From Marinomonas vulgaris (GTDB lineage Bacteria > Pseudomonadota > Gammaproteobacteria > Pseudomonadales > Marinomonadaceae): DNA of 64,000 bases. Below, piece after piece: positions 18,410-27,145 of the stretch. Made by a program: the position numbers and the translations under genes. Numbering within the stretch: position 1 is the stretch's first letter; each line of letters opens with the position of its first letter. The stretch covers positions 1 through 64,000 of the forward strand of contig NZ_JAGSSV010000002.1 of assembly GCF_018145875.1 (NCBI RefSeq), in the 5' to 3' direction. Under the pieces are notes generated by a model. The model worked only from the letters and a program-made list of their open reading frames with translations. It was not told the DNA's origin and did not search any database.

Positions 18410-20158
18410 ATGTCCAAAAACAAGGAAGCCAAAAAGCCATCGAAAGCAAGTCGTTTTAAAACACCAGAAGTCGTTTTTCTGGATGGTTTGTCCAATCAAC
18501 AATCATCCAAATATCGATTAGCCCAAGGCTTTGGTGTGTTGTTTGCGGTGTCTTTAGTGCTTCAGGCTTGGGCGCTTGCCAATGTGTTTTCAGACATGGC
18601 ACTACACCAGTCCTTTTCCTTGTCACTTTTGGTTATAGGTTTATTTGCTATCTTGTTACGCGCTCTGGCCAATTTTGGTCGAGAGCGTATTTGCACCAGC
18701 GCAAGCCGTGACATTCGTTACGGCTTGCGTCGTAAATTGGTGTCTCATTTGACCGAATTGGGTCCTGCTCGATTACGAATTGATGAAGATGCTGCACTCT
18801 CTACGCGTGTTTACGAGCAAGTCGATGCGTTAGACGATTTTTTCAGTCGTTATAAACCGCAAGTGTTTATGGTGACGCTTATCCCCTGCGTTATTCTCTT
18901 GTCTGTTGTCTCCATTTCTTGGATTGCTTTTTTTGTTTTCATGCTTACGGCGCCTTTGGTAATCGTATTTATGATTTTTGTCGGTCACAAAGCCGCGCAG
19001 GCAAATCGCCGGCAGTTTAGCGTGTTGGCTATGCTGTCTAACCAATTTATGGATTTGAGCCAAGGCTTGGCGGAGTTAAAGCGCTTAAGCCGAACCGATG
19101 AAGCACGTGACCGTTTGTCCTACAGTGCGGAATCGTATCAAAAGACCACCATGGGTGTGTTGGTGTTGGCCTTTTTATCTACGGCAACATTGGAGTTATT
19201 TGCTTCCCTATCGATTGCTATGATCGCGCTGTATTTGGGGCTTGGTTTGATAGAATCTCTGCCTTGGCAGCAGGGCAGCTCACCGGTCACCTTAACTCAG
19301 GCTATGTTTTTATTATTATTAGCCCCAGAATTTTATCTACCGCTTCGCCAGCTTGGTAACGATTACCACGCCAAACAAAAAGCCGAAGCGGCCGCCACGG
19401 ATTTGTTAGAAATTCTCAATACGGTTCAAAGTACAGCAAAAGCATCAGCGCCTGACTCAAACCTATCAGCAGACATCAACAAACAAGCCTTTTTAAGCCT
19501 GCGACAAGTGGGTTGGTTAGAATCAGGTCGACATCGTTTGGCACCAATATCATTAGATGTGTTTAAAGGTGAACGAGTGTGGTTAAGTGGCGAATCTGGC
19601 GTAGGTAAATCCAGTTTATTGCATCTTTTACTGGGTTTTGAAGAGGCCTATCAAGGTGAGTTTTACATCGAAGGCCGTCCGTTTTCAGAACGTAACTTAG
19701 CGGAGTGGCGAACTAAACTTGCTTGGCTACCTCAGTCACCTGAATGGGTGAACGGAAGCATTAAACGGAACTTATTATTAGGAATTGAAGCCCCAAGCGA
19801 TGATGTACTTCAAGAAGCCTTGCGAAAAAGCCAATGTGACGACTTTATTCAAGCGTTGCCAAATGGGCTTGAAACGTCTTTAACAGAACTCGGATCAGGG
19901 TTATCTGGTGGGCAAATGCAGAGACTTTCCATTGCCCGAGCGCTCCTGTCCCAGGCAGATGTTTGGTTGCTTGATGAGCCATGCTCTGGCTTAGACACTG
20001 AAACCGCTAATGCCGTGCTAAACACCTTGAATCAAGTATCAAAAGGCAAAACCTTGTTGATTGTCAGCCATGATACTCACCCCATATTGTGGGCTGATAA
20101 ACACTGGTCATTAAACAAGGGAGGTTTACATGAAAAAAACAACCAAACTATCGCTTAA
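18410..20158 (+). CDS. cydD: Thiol/glutathione ABC exporter half CydD
   Basis: One half of the CydDC exporter, which moves glutathione and cysteine to the periplasm and is needed to assemble bd oxidase. It has 582 residues: an ABC transmembrane domain with about six helices (residues 40-330), then a nucleotide-binding domain with Walker A GESGVGKSS, signature LSGGQMQR, Walker B DVWLLDEPCSGLD and the switch histidine in IVSHD. It begins 5 nt after cydX and overlaps cydC by 29 nt. Confidence 0.94.
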   Translation: MSKNKEAKKPSKASRFKTPEVVFLDGLSNQQSSKYRLAQGFGVLFAVSLVLQAWALANVFSDMALHQSFSLSLLVIGLFAILLRALANFGRERICTSASRDIRYGLRRKLVSHLTELGPARLRIDEDAALSTRVYEQVDALDDFFSRYKPQVFMVTLIPCVILLSVVSISWIAFFVFMLTAPLVIVFMIFVGHKAAQANRRQFSVLAMLSNQFMDLSQGLAELKRLSRTDEARDRLSYSAESYQKTTMGVLVLAFLSTATLELFASLSIAMIALYLGLGLIESLPWQQGSSPVTLTQAMFLLLLAPEFYLPLRQLGNDYHAKQKAEAAATDLLEILNTVQSTAKASAPDSNLSADINKQAFLSLRQVGWLESGRHRLAPISLDVFKGERVWLSGESGVGKSSLLHLLLGFEEAYQGEFYIEGRPFSERNLAEWRTKLAWLPQSPEWVNGSIKRNLLLGIEAPSDDVLQEALRKSQCDDFIQALPNGLETSLTELGSGLSGGQMQRLSIARALLSQADVWLLDEPCSGLDTETANAVLNTLNQVSKGKTLLIVSHDTHPILWADKHWSLNKGGLHEKNNQTIA

Positions 20159-21800
20159 GCAACTCTTATTCGCTAACCCTTGGGGTTTTGTTGTCCCGGT
20201 GGTGTTGGGTGTTGTCGCAAGTTTGTCAGGAGTGGCTCTGTTAGGCGTATCCGGTTGGTTTATTTCCGCTGCTGGTTTGGCTACGTCTGTTGGCATGGGG
20301 CTGTTTTTCAATTATTTAACGCCTGGTGCTATTGTGCGTGGTTTGTCTATTTTTCGTACGGCAGGGCGTTATGGTGAACAAGTTTCTTCTCACAATCACT
20401 TGCTTGGGTTACTGAAAACGCTGCGATTGTGGGTTTGGGATCAACGAGTAGCAAAGGATTCTGCAAACCTATACGAACAATCCCGCGGTGACCTATTACA
20501 GCGTTTGGTGAGCGATCTAGACCAAATTATTCGCTGGCCTTTAGTGGTATTTTTACCGTGGATATACGCCTTGTTAAGTTATACTGTGGTGGCATTGTTT
20601 GCCTATTTTATTTTACCAGCATTGCTTTGGCCTATGGCCGTCGCTGCTTTGTTGCATCTTGTGGTTGTGCCCTATGCTTGTGGGCGCGTGGCCAGCCATG
20701 CAGTGCATGTTGGACAGATATTAGGTGTTCACCGTCGTAGTCGCTTTGTTAGTTTGTTCTCGGCCCTGGTTACCTTGACAATACGAGGGCACTGGAAAGA
20801 TTACGCCAAGCGATTGGGCCAATTAGACCAGCGTCAGCTCCATACTGAGCTACTTGTACAAAATGCAGTGAGTACAGGGCGGCTACTGGCATATATCATC
20901 ACCATGGGCCTGATTGTTTCTAGTTTTTATCTTGTTAGCAGCATTGAGCCAGAAACAGGCAAGTGGGTTTTATTAGAGGGTGTGCAAGGAACCTGGATGG
21001 TCGGTTTCATACTTTCTTTACTTGCTGTTCACGAATTAGTATTGCCTCTTGTGCAATCTTTCGTAGCACAAGGTCAATCATACGTTGGTTTACGTCGACT
21101 CAATCAGTTGTACGAAGCGCCAAAAGATTCAGAAAAACGTTTTTCGACAAACAGTAAAAACGACATTAACCATATGTCTTTTGAGCATTGGCGAGGTTTT
21201 CATGCTTCAAGTGGTATGGGGAATGCTCCTATAGATTTGACCATTCAATCTGGTGATAAAGTTTGGCTTCGTGGCTTGAGCGGTTCTGGAAAGTCCACAT
21301 TGTTAGCGTCTATGGCCGGCGATTGTTTGGTTTCTGGGGACGCTGTTATTAACGGTGTAAAATGTGATTTGTACGATAACGCGGCGTATCAGCAGCACAT
21401 TAGCTACCTTCCACAGTTCCCTTATATTTTTCAACAGAGTATTGCTGCGAATTTACGCATGGGTCAGGCAGACGCCAGTGAAGAAGCGCTATGGTCTGTA
21501 CTTGAAGCGGTTGCCTTAGCGGACTGGGTGAGAAGTTTGCCTAATGCACTAGAAACCTTATTGAGTTCACAAGGACGAAACCTGTCAGGTGGACAACGCA
21601 AACGGCTAGCGTTGGCTCGTCTATTGTTAAGAAAAGCCCCCGTGTTATTACTCGATGAACCTTTTGATGGGCTTGATAAAGCCACCATTGAGACCATCTG
21701 TAAATCACTTCAAAATGACTACAAACCAGACATATTGGTACTGGTCAGTCACATAGACAGTCGTCTTGGCGATGATTGTCAGGTGGTTGATCTGTCATGA
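20130..21800 (+). CDS. cydC: Thiol/glutathione ABC exporter half CydC
   Basis: Second half of the CydDC heterodimer, 556 residues. The transmembrane domain opens with a helix at about 17-40. The nucleotide-binding domain has Walker A GLSGSGKST, signature LSGGQRKRL, Walker B VLLLDEPFDGLD and the H-loop LVSHID. ATG 20130 has GGGAGG 5 nt upstream, inside the cydD end, so the two halves should be made in step. Its stop overlaps the next gene start in ATGA. Confidence 0.94.
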   Translation: MKKTTKLSLKQLLFANPWGFVVPVVLGVVASLSGVALLGVSGWFISAAGLATSVGMGLFFNYLTPGAIVRGLSIFRTAGRYGEQVSSHNHLLGLLKTLRLWVWDQRVAKDSANLYEQSRGDLLQRLVSDLDQIIRWPLVVFLPWIYALLSYTVVALFAYFILPALLWPMAVAALLHLVVVPYACGRVASHAVHVGQILGVHRRSRFVSLFSALVTLTIRGHWKDYAKRLGQLDQRQLHTELLVQNAVSTGRLLAYIITMGLIVSSFYLVSSIEPETGKWVLLEGVQGTWMVGFILSLLAVHELVLPLVQSFVAQGQSYVGLRRLNQLYEAPKDSEKRFSTNSKNDINHMSFEHWRGFHASSGMGNAPIDLTIQSGDKVWLRGLSGSGKSTLLASMAGDCLVSGDAVINGVKCDLYDNAAYQQHISYLPQFPYIFQQSIAANLRMGQADASEEALWSVLEAVALADWVRSLPNALETLLSSQGRNLSGGQRKRLALARLLLRKAPVLLLDEPFDGLDKATIETICKSLQNDYKPDILVLVSHIDSRLGDDCQVVDLS

Positions 21801-22381
21801 CAAAAGAATTTTCCCCATCTTGTGAAAGAAATCAGCAACCGATTTTAGATCAGCTTTCTTTGTATTTTAAAGACGCTAAAAATGTGCTCGAAATCGGTTC
21901 TGGCACGGGGCAACATGCGGTGTATTTTTCTGAACGTTTGCCCCATTTAACCTGGAATACCAGCGATATGCTGGACTATCACGGCAGTATTTTGGCGTGG
22001 ATGGCTGAGGCTAAGTTAAGTAATCTTGTTGCGCCTTTTGAGTTTCATTTTGGTAAAAACGATTGGCCTAGTTTAGACATTGATGCTGTGTTTACGGCGA
22101 ATACAACTCATATCATGCAGCGTGAAGAGGCTAGGTTGATGATGCAGACCATCGCTAAGAACCTCGCATCAGGCGGTATATTTTGCCAATACGGGCCAAT
22201 GAATATAAACGGCGAATACACCAGTGAAGGCAATCGAGAGTTTGATCAAAACTTGCGAGAAAGAGGCTGTGGCGGTATTTGTGATGTGGCGGAATTGGAA
22301 GAATGGGCGGGGAGCATGGCTTTGGTTGAGAAAATTTCTATGCCTGCCAACAATACCTTGCTAGTGTGGAAAGTCATTTAA
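21797..22381 (+). CDS. DUF938 SAM-dependent methyltransferase
   Basis: Class I methyltransferase-like protein of 194 residues, DUF938 type. The SAM-binding loop is VLEIGSGTGQHAVYFS; ANTTHIM and CQYGPMNINGEYTS are family stretches. Substrate unknown. The start overlaps the cydC stop by 4 nt (ATGA), so it is co-translated with the cyd operon; whether it has any role in oxidase assembly is unknown. A hairpin terminator follows. Confidence 0.85.
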   Translation: MTKEFSPSCERNQQPILDQLSLYFKDAKNVLEIGSGTGQHAVYFSERLPHLTWNTSDMLDYHGSILAWMAEAKLSNLVAPFEFHFGKNDWPSLDIDAVFTANTTHIMQREEARLMMQTIAKNLASGGIFCQYGPMNINGEYTSEGNREFDQNLRERGCGGICDVAELEEWAGSMALVEKISMPANNTLLVWKVI

Positions 22382-22392
22382 TCGCCAAAAAG

Positions 22393-22423
22393 ATATGTTA
22401 AGTGCCATATGTTAAGTGCCATA
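22393..22423. repeat. Short tandem repeat, 14 bp x 2.2
   Basis: ATATGTTAAGTGCC occurs at 22393-22406 and again at 22407-22420, followed by ATA. It lies between the methyltransferase stop and its terminator. Probably a slippage duplication. Confidence 0.8.
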
Positions 22424-22435
22424 GCGATATAAACG

Positions 22436-22470
22436 AAAAAAACCAGATGCTCATCACATCTGGTCTTCTT
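22436..22470 (+). terminator. Terminator of the cyd operon
   Basis: ACCAGATG (22442-22449) pairs with CATCTGGT (22457-22464), with an A-run before and a CTTCTT tract after. Confidence 0.7.
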
Positions 22471-22580
22471 GTCATCCTAAGTGTTGACACTTAAACACAC
22501 ACACAACACTCACACTCAACACCTAGGCGAACACCTAACCATTTGGAGCTGACTTTTTTACGGCCAGCTCGGTAATGGTA

Positions 22581-23234
22581 TTAAGCTGGTAGCTTAACTG
22601 TGCGTAGGTAAGGCAAAATTGTGTTCACTTCACCGAATTTTTCTTTCGCTTGCTCGTCTGTCAAAGACAAGGCAGCGATAACATCTTGACCCAATTCCCA
22701 GTTAGCTGGCATAGCAACAGGTACACCGTAGCTTGCTTGTAGTGCGTCTAGTGCGCGCAATACTTCTGCAAAGTTACGACCAACAGACATTGGGTAAGTC
22801 ATAGACAATTGCAATTTCTTGTCTGGGCTGATGATGAAAACAACACGAACACTGGCAGAATCAGCGGCTGTGCTGCCGTCTGGTAGGTAAGCATCAGCTG
22901 GCAACATGTCTAGCGCTTTCGATACTGCTAGAGAATCATCCGCGATGATTGGGAAGCCTGCTTTGGCACCAGAGTATGACTCGATGTCCGCTTTCCATTC
23001 TTTGTGCTCTTCAACACCGTCAACAGACAAACCGATGACTTTCGTGCCGCGTTTTTCCCACTCTGCAGACAGCTGTGCAACGGCACCGAATTCTGTTGTA
23101 CAAACTGGTGTAAAGTCTTTTGGGTGACTGAACAAGATCGCCCAGCTGTCGCCGATCCAATCGTGTAATTTGAATGTGCCTAGGTCTGTTTCAAGTTCTA
23201 GGTTTGGAACGACATCATTAATACGTAAAGACAT
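22581..23234 (-). CDS. 1-Cys peroxiredoxin (Prx6 family)
   Basis: Thiol peroxidase of 217 residues reducing H2O2 and organic peroxides. The peroxidatic cysteine is C45 in DFTPVCTTEFG, the Prx6 motif. The C-terminal Prx6-type domain is present and there is no typical 2-Cys VCP resolving motif. The length fits the family. Monocistronic, placed between the bd oxidase operon and the flavoprotein unit; the shared oxidative theme is only suggestive. Confidence 0.92.
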   Translation of the reverse strand: MSLRINDVVPNLELETDLGTFKLHDWIGDSWAILFSHPKDFTPVCTTEFGAVAQLSAEWEKRGTKVIGLSVDGVEEHKEWKADIESYSGAKAGFPIIADDSLAVSKALDMLPADAYLPDGSTAADSASVRVVFIISPDKKLQLSMTYPMSVGRNFAEVLRALDALQASYGVPVAMPANWELGQDVIAALSLTDEQAKEKFGEVNTILPYLRTVKLPA

Positions 23235-23437
23235 TACTGTACTCCTTAATAAGAAACTAAAATAAGCATTAAGCTTTGCTTGCTCAATGCTTAAATATTA
23301 GATCTTACTAATTTGTTATTCAATAACATTTTGCCTATAGGTACCATTGATAGAAGCAATCAGCTGTCGAACTTTGCCAATAACGAATGGCAAGTTCGAC
23401 GCGAATCACATCATGTTGTGTAAACTGAAGGGGAGCG

Positions 23438-25303
23438 TTAGGAAAACTTCGGCCATTTGTCCCAGTATTGTTTTTCAAGGATCATTTCTCCATCGTCGCT
23501 TTGATGAATGGTGATCCAAGCGTTCCAGTTCTCGTAATCCACATCAGGGTAATCCAAGCGATAATGACTGCAGCGGCTCTCTTTGCGCATCATAGAAGCT
23601 TTCATTTTCATTTCGGCTGAGATAACCATGTTGGCGGTTTCATGAGCTAAGCGTAGATGGTGTCGATCAGAGGCAACCAACATAGGCACATGGTGATCAC
23701 GCAGCTCCTCTACATAAGCGAGGGCGGCATCCATCATGCGCTCTTTTTTTACGTAGAGCACAAAATTAGGAATCATTACGCTTTGTAACACCTGCGTGAC
23801 CCAAGCGGGCTTGTACCCTTTGGTGCGTTTCAGCGGCGCTAATATATCTGTTTTGGTCTGCGCTAAGGTATCCATGGGAATAGGCAGTAATTCTACTAAT
23901 TTGCTAGCTTTCGCGGCCGCTTCGCCAGCTAAAGCACCTTGAACAGCAGAGCCGGCCATAGAAGAACCTATTTGTGTGTAAATGCCACCGGTTTGATGGG
24001 AGCCTAGCGCGTCGCCGGATGCCCACAATCCTGGAATGGTTGATAAGCCGTTAGCATCAATGGGCACCAAACCTTCGGATTTATGAATGGACATGCCCGC
24101 GGTCGAGCCGCCGACGGACTCCCCCATCATGCCTGGTGGGCCTTGCGGTGCGGATTGTTTCTGCCCCGTTAGTTTCGCCCAAATCGCATGTAATCCCGAT
24201 GTTTGTCCCATTCCTGGAGGAGGGCCAGAAGGGCGATCGCCGCCGTTGTCACCACTGGGTGGGCCGCCAACACGTTTAAATTCTTCTGGAACCCAAGGTC
24301 CGCCGACCACCACGGCTTCTTTTTCACTCGGGCTCCCCGGCCCCATGCTGACAGGGCCGCCGTTCATGTAAGCGCTATAATTTAAATCGACGCCAAGGTC
24401 ATGGCGAATTTCTGCCCCTTCTATACTGGGTTTTTGTTCGACCTGACCATGCCAATTATCATAACTTGAACCGGAATTCGCGGCAGAAGCAGGGTGGCCA
24501 TCTGCCCATTCTTTGCCGGTTATTTTGGCACCAATGTTGTAGGCCATGATGGAGCCATCATGGGTGAGATCGCACATGGGAAAGCCATTGGGCTTAAATG
24601 CCCCAGCGCCAGTGCACAAAATCACGCTTTTAGCTGAAAAATGCACAATCTTATTTTCTGCTACGCTAAAGCCAGACGCTCCCACCACACGGCCTTGCTC
24701 CTTGTGTAAATGAGTCATCATGATGCGTTCAAAAATGGGTATCTTGCGTTCGTTCATCGGCTTAGAAAAACTATCAAAGCACAAAGGTGAGTCGAAAAAG
24801 CCCCAAGATTTGAGTTCTTGAACTCGATCATAAGAATGCTCTAGCAAGAGTTTGGTGAATACAGGGTTGTTGGTGCCAATGGCGGACGTGGCGACCTTTT
24901 TGAGATAATCATCTTCACTCATTTTAGTGTTTTTCTTATCGTAAGAGAAAACCCCTTTTCCGAATGGCGTCATACCGGAGGAGCCTAAACGACCTTTCGA
25001 CACCATGATGACCTTGGCACCGGCATCGTGGGCTTTAATTGCGGCAAACAGTCCCGCAATGCCACTGCCAATAACCAAGACATCGGTTTCAATGATGTCG
25101 CTGGTGAACTCATCGTCCTTAACGGAGGGGAGATTGACCACAGTAGGTGCACCCATAGACGAAGAGGCTTGAGCGCCTGCCGCTATGGCGGTAACGCTCA
25201 CGGCCGCAGCGCCAGCACCTAAAAAGGTACGACGAGAGACATTGATAGCGTCTTTATTGTCCGATGTTGATGGTTTAGCTTGATTTTCCTTAGACACAGC
25301 CAT
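23438..25303 (-). CDS. Tat-exported FAD-binding oxidoreductase (fumarate reductase/AprA-like)
   Basis: Predicted periplasmic flavoprotein of about 621 residues. A twin-arginine signal (SRRTFLG, 23-29, then an Ala-rich core) precedes the FAD dinucleotide motif GSGIAG (79-84). Later come VILCTGAGAF and, near the C-terminal side of the FAD domain, IPGLWASGDALG. The overall pattern is that of the succinate dehydrogenase/fumarate reductase/APS reductase flavoprotein family. Residues about 335-400 form a Gly/Pro/Met-rich insert. ATG 25303 overlaps the ferredoxin stop (TAATG); a GTG at 25297 has better ribosome spacing (GGAGG, 8 nt) and is possible. Substrate unknown. Confidence 0.8.
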   Translation of the reverse strand: MAVSKENQAKPSTSDNKDAINVSRRTFLGAGAAAVSVTAIAAGAQASSSMGAPTVVNLPSVKDDEFTSDIIETDVLVIGSGIAGLFAAIKAHDAGAKVIMVSKGRLGSSGMTPFGKGVFSYDKKNTKMSEDDYLKKVATSAIGTNNPVFTKLLLEHSYDRVQELKSWGFFDSPLCFDSFSKPMNERKIPIFERIMMTHLHKEQGRVVGASGFSVAENKIVHFSAKSVILCTGAGAFKPNGFPMCDLTHDGSIMAYNIGAKITGKEWADGHPASAANSGSSYDNWHGQVEQKPSIEGAEIRHDLGVDLNYSAYMNGGPVSMGPGSPSEKEAVVVGGPWVPEEFKRVGGPPSGDNGGDRPSGPPPGMGQTSGLHAIWAKLTGQKQSAPQGPPGMMGESVGGSTAGMSIHKSEGLVPIDANGLSTIPGLWASGDALGSHQTGGIYTQIGSSMAGSAVQGALAGEAAAKASKLVELLPIPMDTLAQTKTDILAPLKRTKGYKPAWVTQVLQSVMIPNFVLYVKKERMMDAALAYVEELRDHHVPMLVASDRHHLRLAHETANMVISAEMKMKASMMRKESRCSHYRLDYPDVDYENWNAWITIHQSDDGEMILEKQYWDKWPKFS

Positions 25304-25518
25304 TACCTCCAAGATACCACAACGGGAATGGATTTTTCGGGTGTGATACTAATGGCGTCAACAGGACAATACAGGCGACATAGGTGACATATCTGACAAT
25401 CTTCAGGGTAGGCAATGTAGGCTTTACCTTGATTAAGATCCATTTGAATCACATCTGTCGGGCACGCTTTGACACAGGTTTCGCAGCCTATGCAGCCGGC
25501 AATTTCATTAATTGGCAT
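25303..25518 (-). CDS. 2[4Fe-4S] ferredoxin
   Basis: Small electron carrier of 71 residues with two cluster motifs, C9-C12-C15-C19P and C41-C44-C47-C51P. The layout resembles AprB-like or bacterial dicluster ferredoxins. It has no signal peptide, so it either stays cytoplasmic or is exported as a passenger of the Tat flavoprotein, whose gene overlaps it by 1 nt. The flavocytochrome gene ends 23 nt before it starts. It is probably the redox bridge of the three-gene unit. Confidence 0.9.
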   Translation of the reverse strand: MPINEIAGCIGCETCVKACPTDVIQMDLNQGKAYIAYPEDCQICHLCRLYCPVDAISITPEKSIPVVVSWR

Positions 25519-25541
25519 CTTAGTTTCCTCTTACCTTGTCG

Positions 25542-26924
25542 TTAAAACGATAGGTGTTCAAAGTGAATGTGTCTATTAGCGATGCTGAGCTTTTTCAAGC
25601 TGCCTTGAACCCCTTCAACCATAGGTTGCGGCCCACACAGGTACACGCTCCAATCGGCGGTTGGATGGGGTTCTATAAGACGTGAAATAATGGTTTGATC
25701 GATGACACCTTGGTAAGCGTTTTTACCTTTGTCTAAGCTCACTAATTGCTGTTTAAAATTTGCCATGGTGGTTTCCAGTTGCAGAATATCTTCTTGGAGT
25801 ACCATTTGATCCAACTGGTTATTGCCGTAAATTAATCGAATAGGTCGAGTGTCATTTTGATCGGCTAAGCCTCGTAATAGAGATAACATAGGGCCAATGC
25901 CGGCACCGCCTGCAATCAATAAAATGGCTTTGGCTTTTGCACTGTCATGCAAGCTCATTGATCCGTAAGGGCCATCCACATACACGTTTTGTCCGATCTT
26001 AAGTGTGCCTAATTGGCTGGTGTAATCGCCTAAATTGCGAATTAAAAAAGATAGATTAGGCAAGCTTGAACGGCTAGAGGCAATAGAAAAAGGGTGCTCT
26101 TTGGCGGCGTTTTTTAAGCCACCTGGGGCCGTCGTGTTAAACCACACAAACTGGCCGGGCTCAAAGTCAAAAGCGTCGTTGTTGGTTTTGAGCGTTACTT
26201 GCCAATCACGGCTGCTCACCTGAGTGACCTCGGTTAATTCAAAAGGTTGGCGTTTTAACAAAATGGGTTTAACAAAGTAATTGAACAGCACCATCATTAC
26301 TGAAAAAGAGCACAGCCCCCACCAAATGACATTAAACCAAGGTGCGTATTGACCGTGTTGGCCAATGTTGGTGATGTGAACAGTAGCCAATACAATAATG
26401 GTGACAAAGCCCATCATATGAGTCAGACGCCAGGTTTCATAACGAATCGGCAGACGTTGTTTAAAAATGGATAACAGAATCCACACCACCATAGACACCC
26501 AAGCAATCACCCCAATTAACATATTCGATGCTGTCACTGTGGTGATCACGCTGGTTATGCCATCGCCCCAAGACATCGAAAAACGCGGCGCCAAAATCAA
26601 AATAGGATGCAAAAAGAAGATCAGTCCTAGCCACTGACCGACCTTTTTATGATGTGTCATATTCCAATCGATATTGGCGAACCAAGCTATTTTCTTCAGA
26701 CGACTTCCCAACGGAAATTGTAGGTAAAACATCATCATAGCCAAGGTATTCATCGCTGAAAGAGCAAAGGCGTAGGTGGTTTTCAACTGCATATCGAGGG
26801 CATAGGTGGCGAGAAAAGGAATCAGCATTATTGCTGTGTACCCTAACAATAGTTTTCCTCTCTCGCCTAAGTATAACGAGCGTCTTTGTTTTGGCTTTGC
26901 CACCAGCGAAGTGCGTGTTGTCAT
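25542..26924 (-). CDS. Ferric reductase-like transmembrane flavocytochrome (FNR domain)
   Basis: Predicted integral-membrane NAD(P)H oxidoreductase of 460 residues. About six membrane helices occupy residues 25-220. Two histidine pairs with about 14-residue spacing (H91/H92 with H106; H169 with H183) are placed to bind two b hemes. The cytoplasmic C-terminal half is ferredoxin-NADP reductase-like: FAD-binding HPFSIASS, nucleotide-binding GGAGIGPMLSLL and LCGPQPMVEGV. Electrons would move from NAD(P)H through FAD and heme across the membrane. First gene of the unit with the ferredoxin and Tat flavoprotein. Confidence 0.85.
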   Translation of the reverse strand: MTTRTSLVAKPKQRRSLYLGERGKLLLGYTAIMLIPFLATYALDMQLKTTYAFALSAMNTLAMMMFYLQFPLGSRLKKIAWFANIDWNMTHHKKVGQWLGLIFFLHPILILAPRFSMSWGDGITSVITTVTASNMLIGVIAWVSMVVWILLSIFKQRLPIRYETWRLTHMMGFVTIIVLATVHITNIGQHGQYAPWFNVIWWGLCSFSVMMVLFNYFVKPILLKRQPFELTEVTQVSSRDWQVTLKTNNDAFDFEPGQFVWFNTTAPGGLKNAAKEHPFSIASSRSSLPNLSFLIRNLGDYTSQLGTLKIGQNVYVDGPYGSMSLHDSAKAKAILLIAGGAGIGPMLSLLRGLADQNDTRPIRLIYGNNQLDQMVLQEDILQLETTMANFKQQLVSLDKGKNAYQGVIDQTIISRLIEPHPTADWSVYLCGPQPMVEGVQGSLKKLSIANRHIHFEHLSF

Positions 26925-27145
26925 AAACTGTCGACCTAAAGCAATTGTCTTTTAATTTCATGGCATATTAGCAACGAACTTTGAGTAAATGATGGAGGGA
27001 GTGTTGATAAACATCATGGATCAGGGTGTTGCTCCTTTTCGTTTACAAAAACCTTCTTTTTATAAGGGGTCGTGACATGGAGTATTAGCTTTTTTGCATG
27101 CTATTATGGTTTTTTAATTATTTCGCTGTATCAGTAGGACGTTTA

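Noticed and set aside
22471-22540. CA-rich stretch with several ACAC/AACAC units as a repeat array.
   Set aside because: Low-complexity sequence without a regular unit; not a CRISPR or defined repeat.
24087-24385. Pro/Gly-rich open frames antisense to the Tat flavoprotein.
   Set aside because: They arise from the complement of the Gly/Pro-rich insert and have no independent support.
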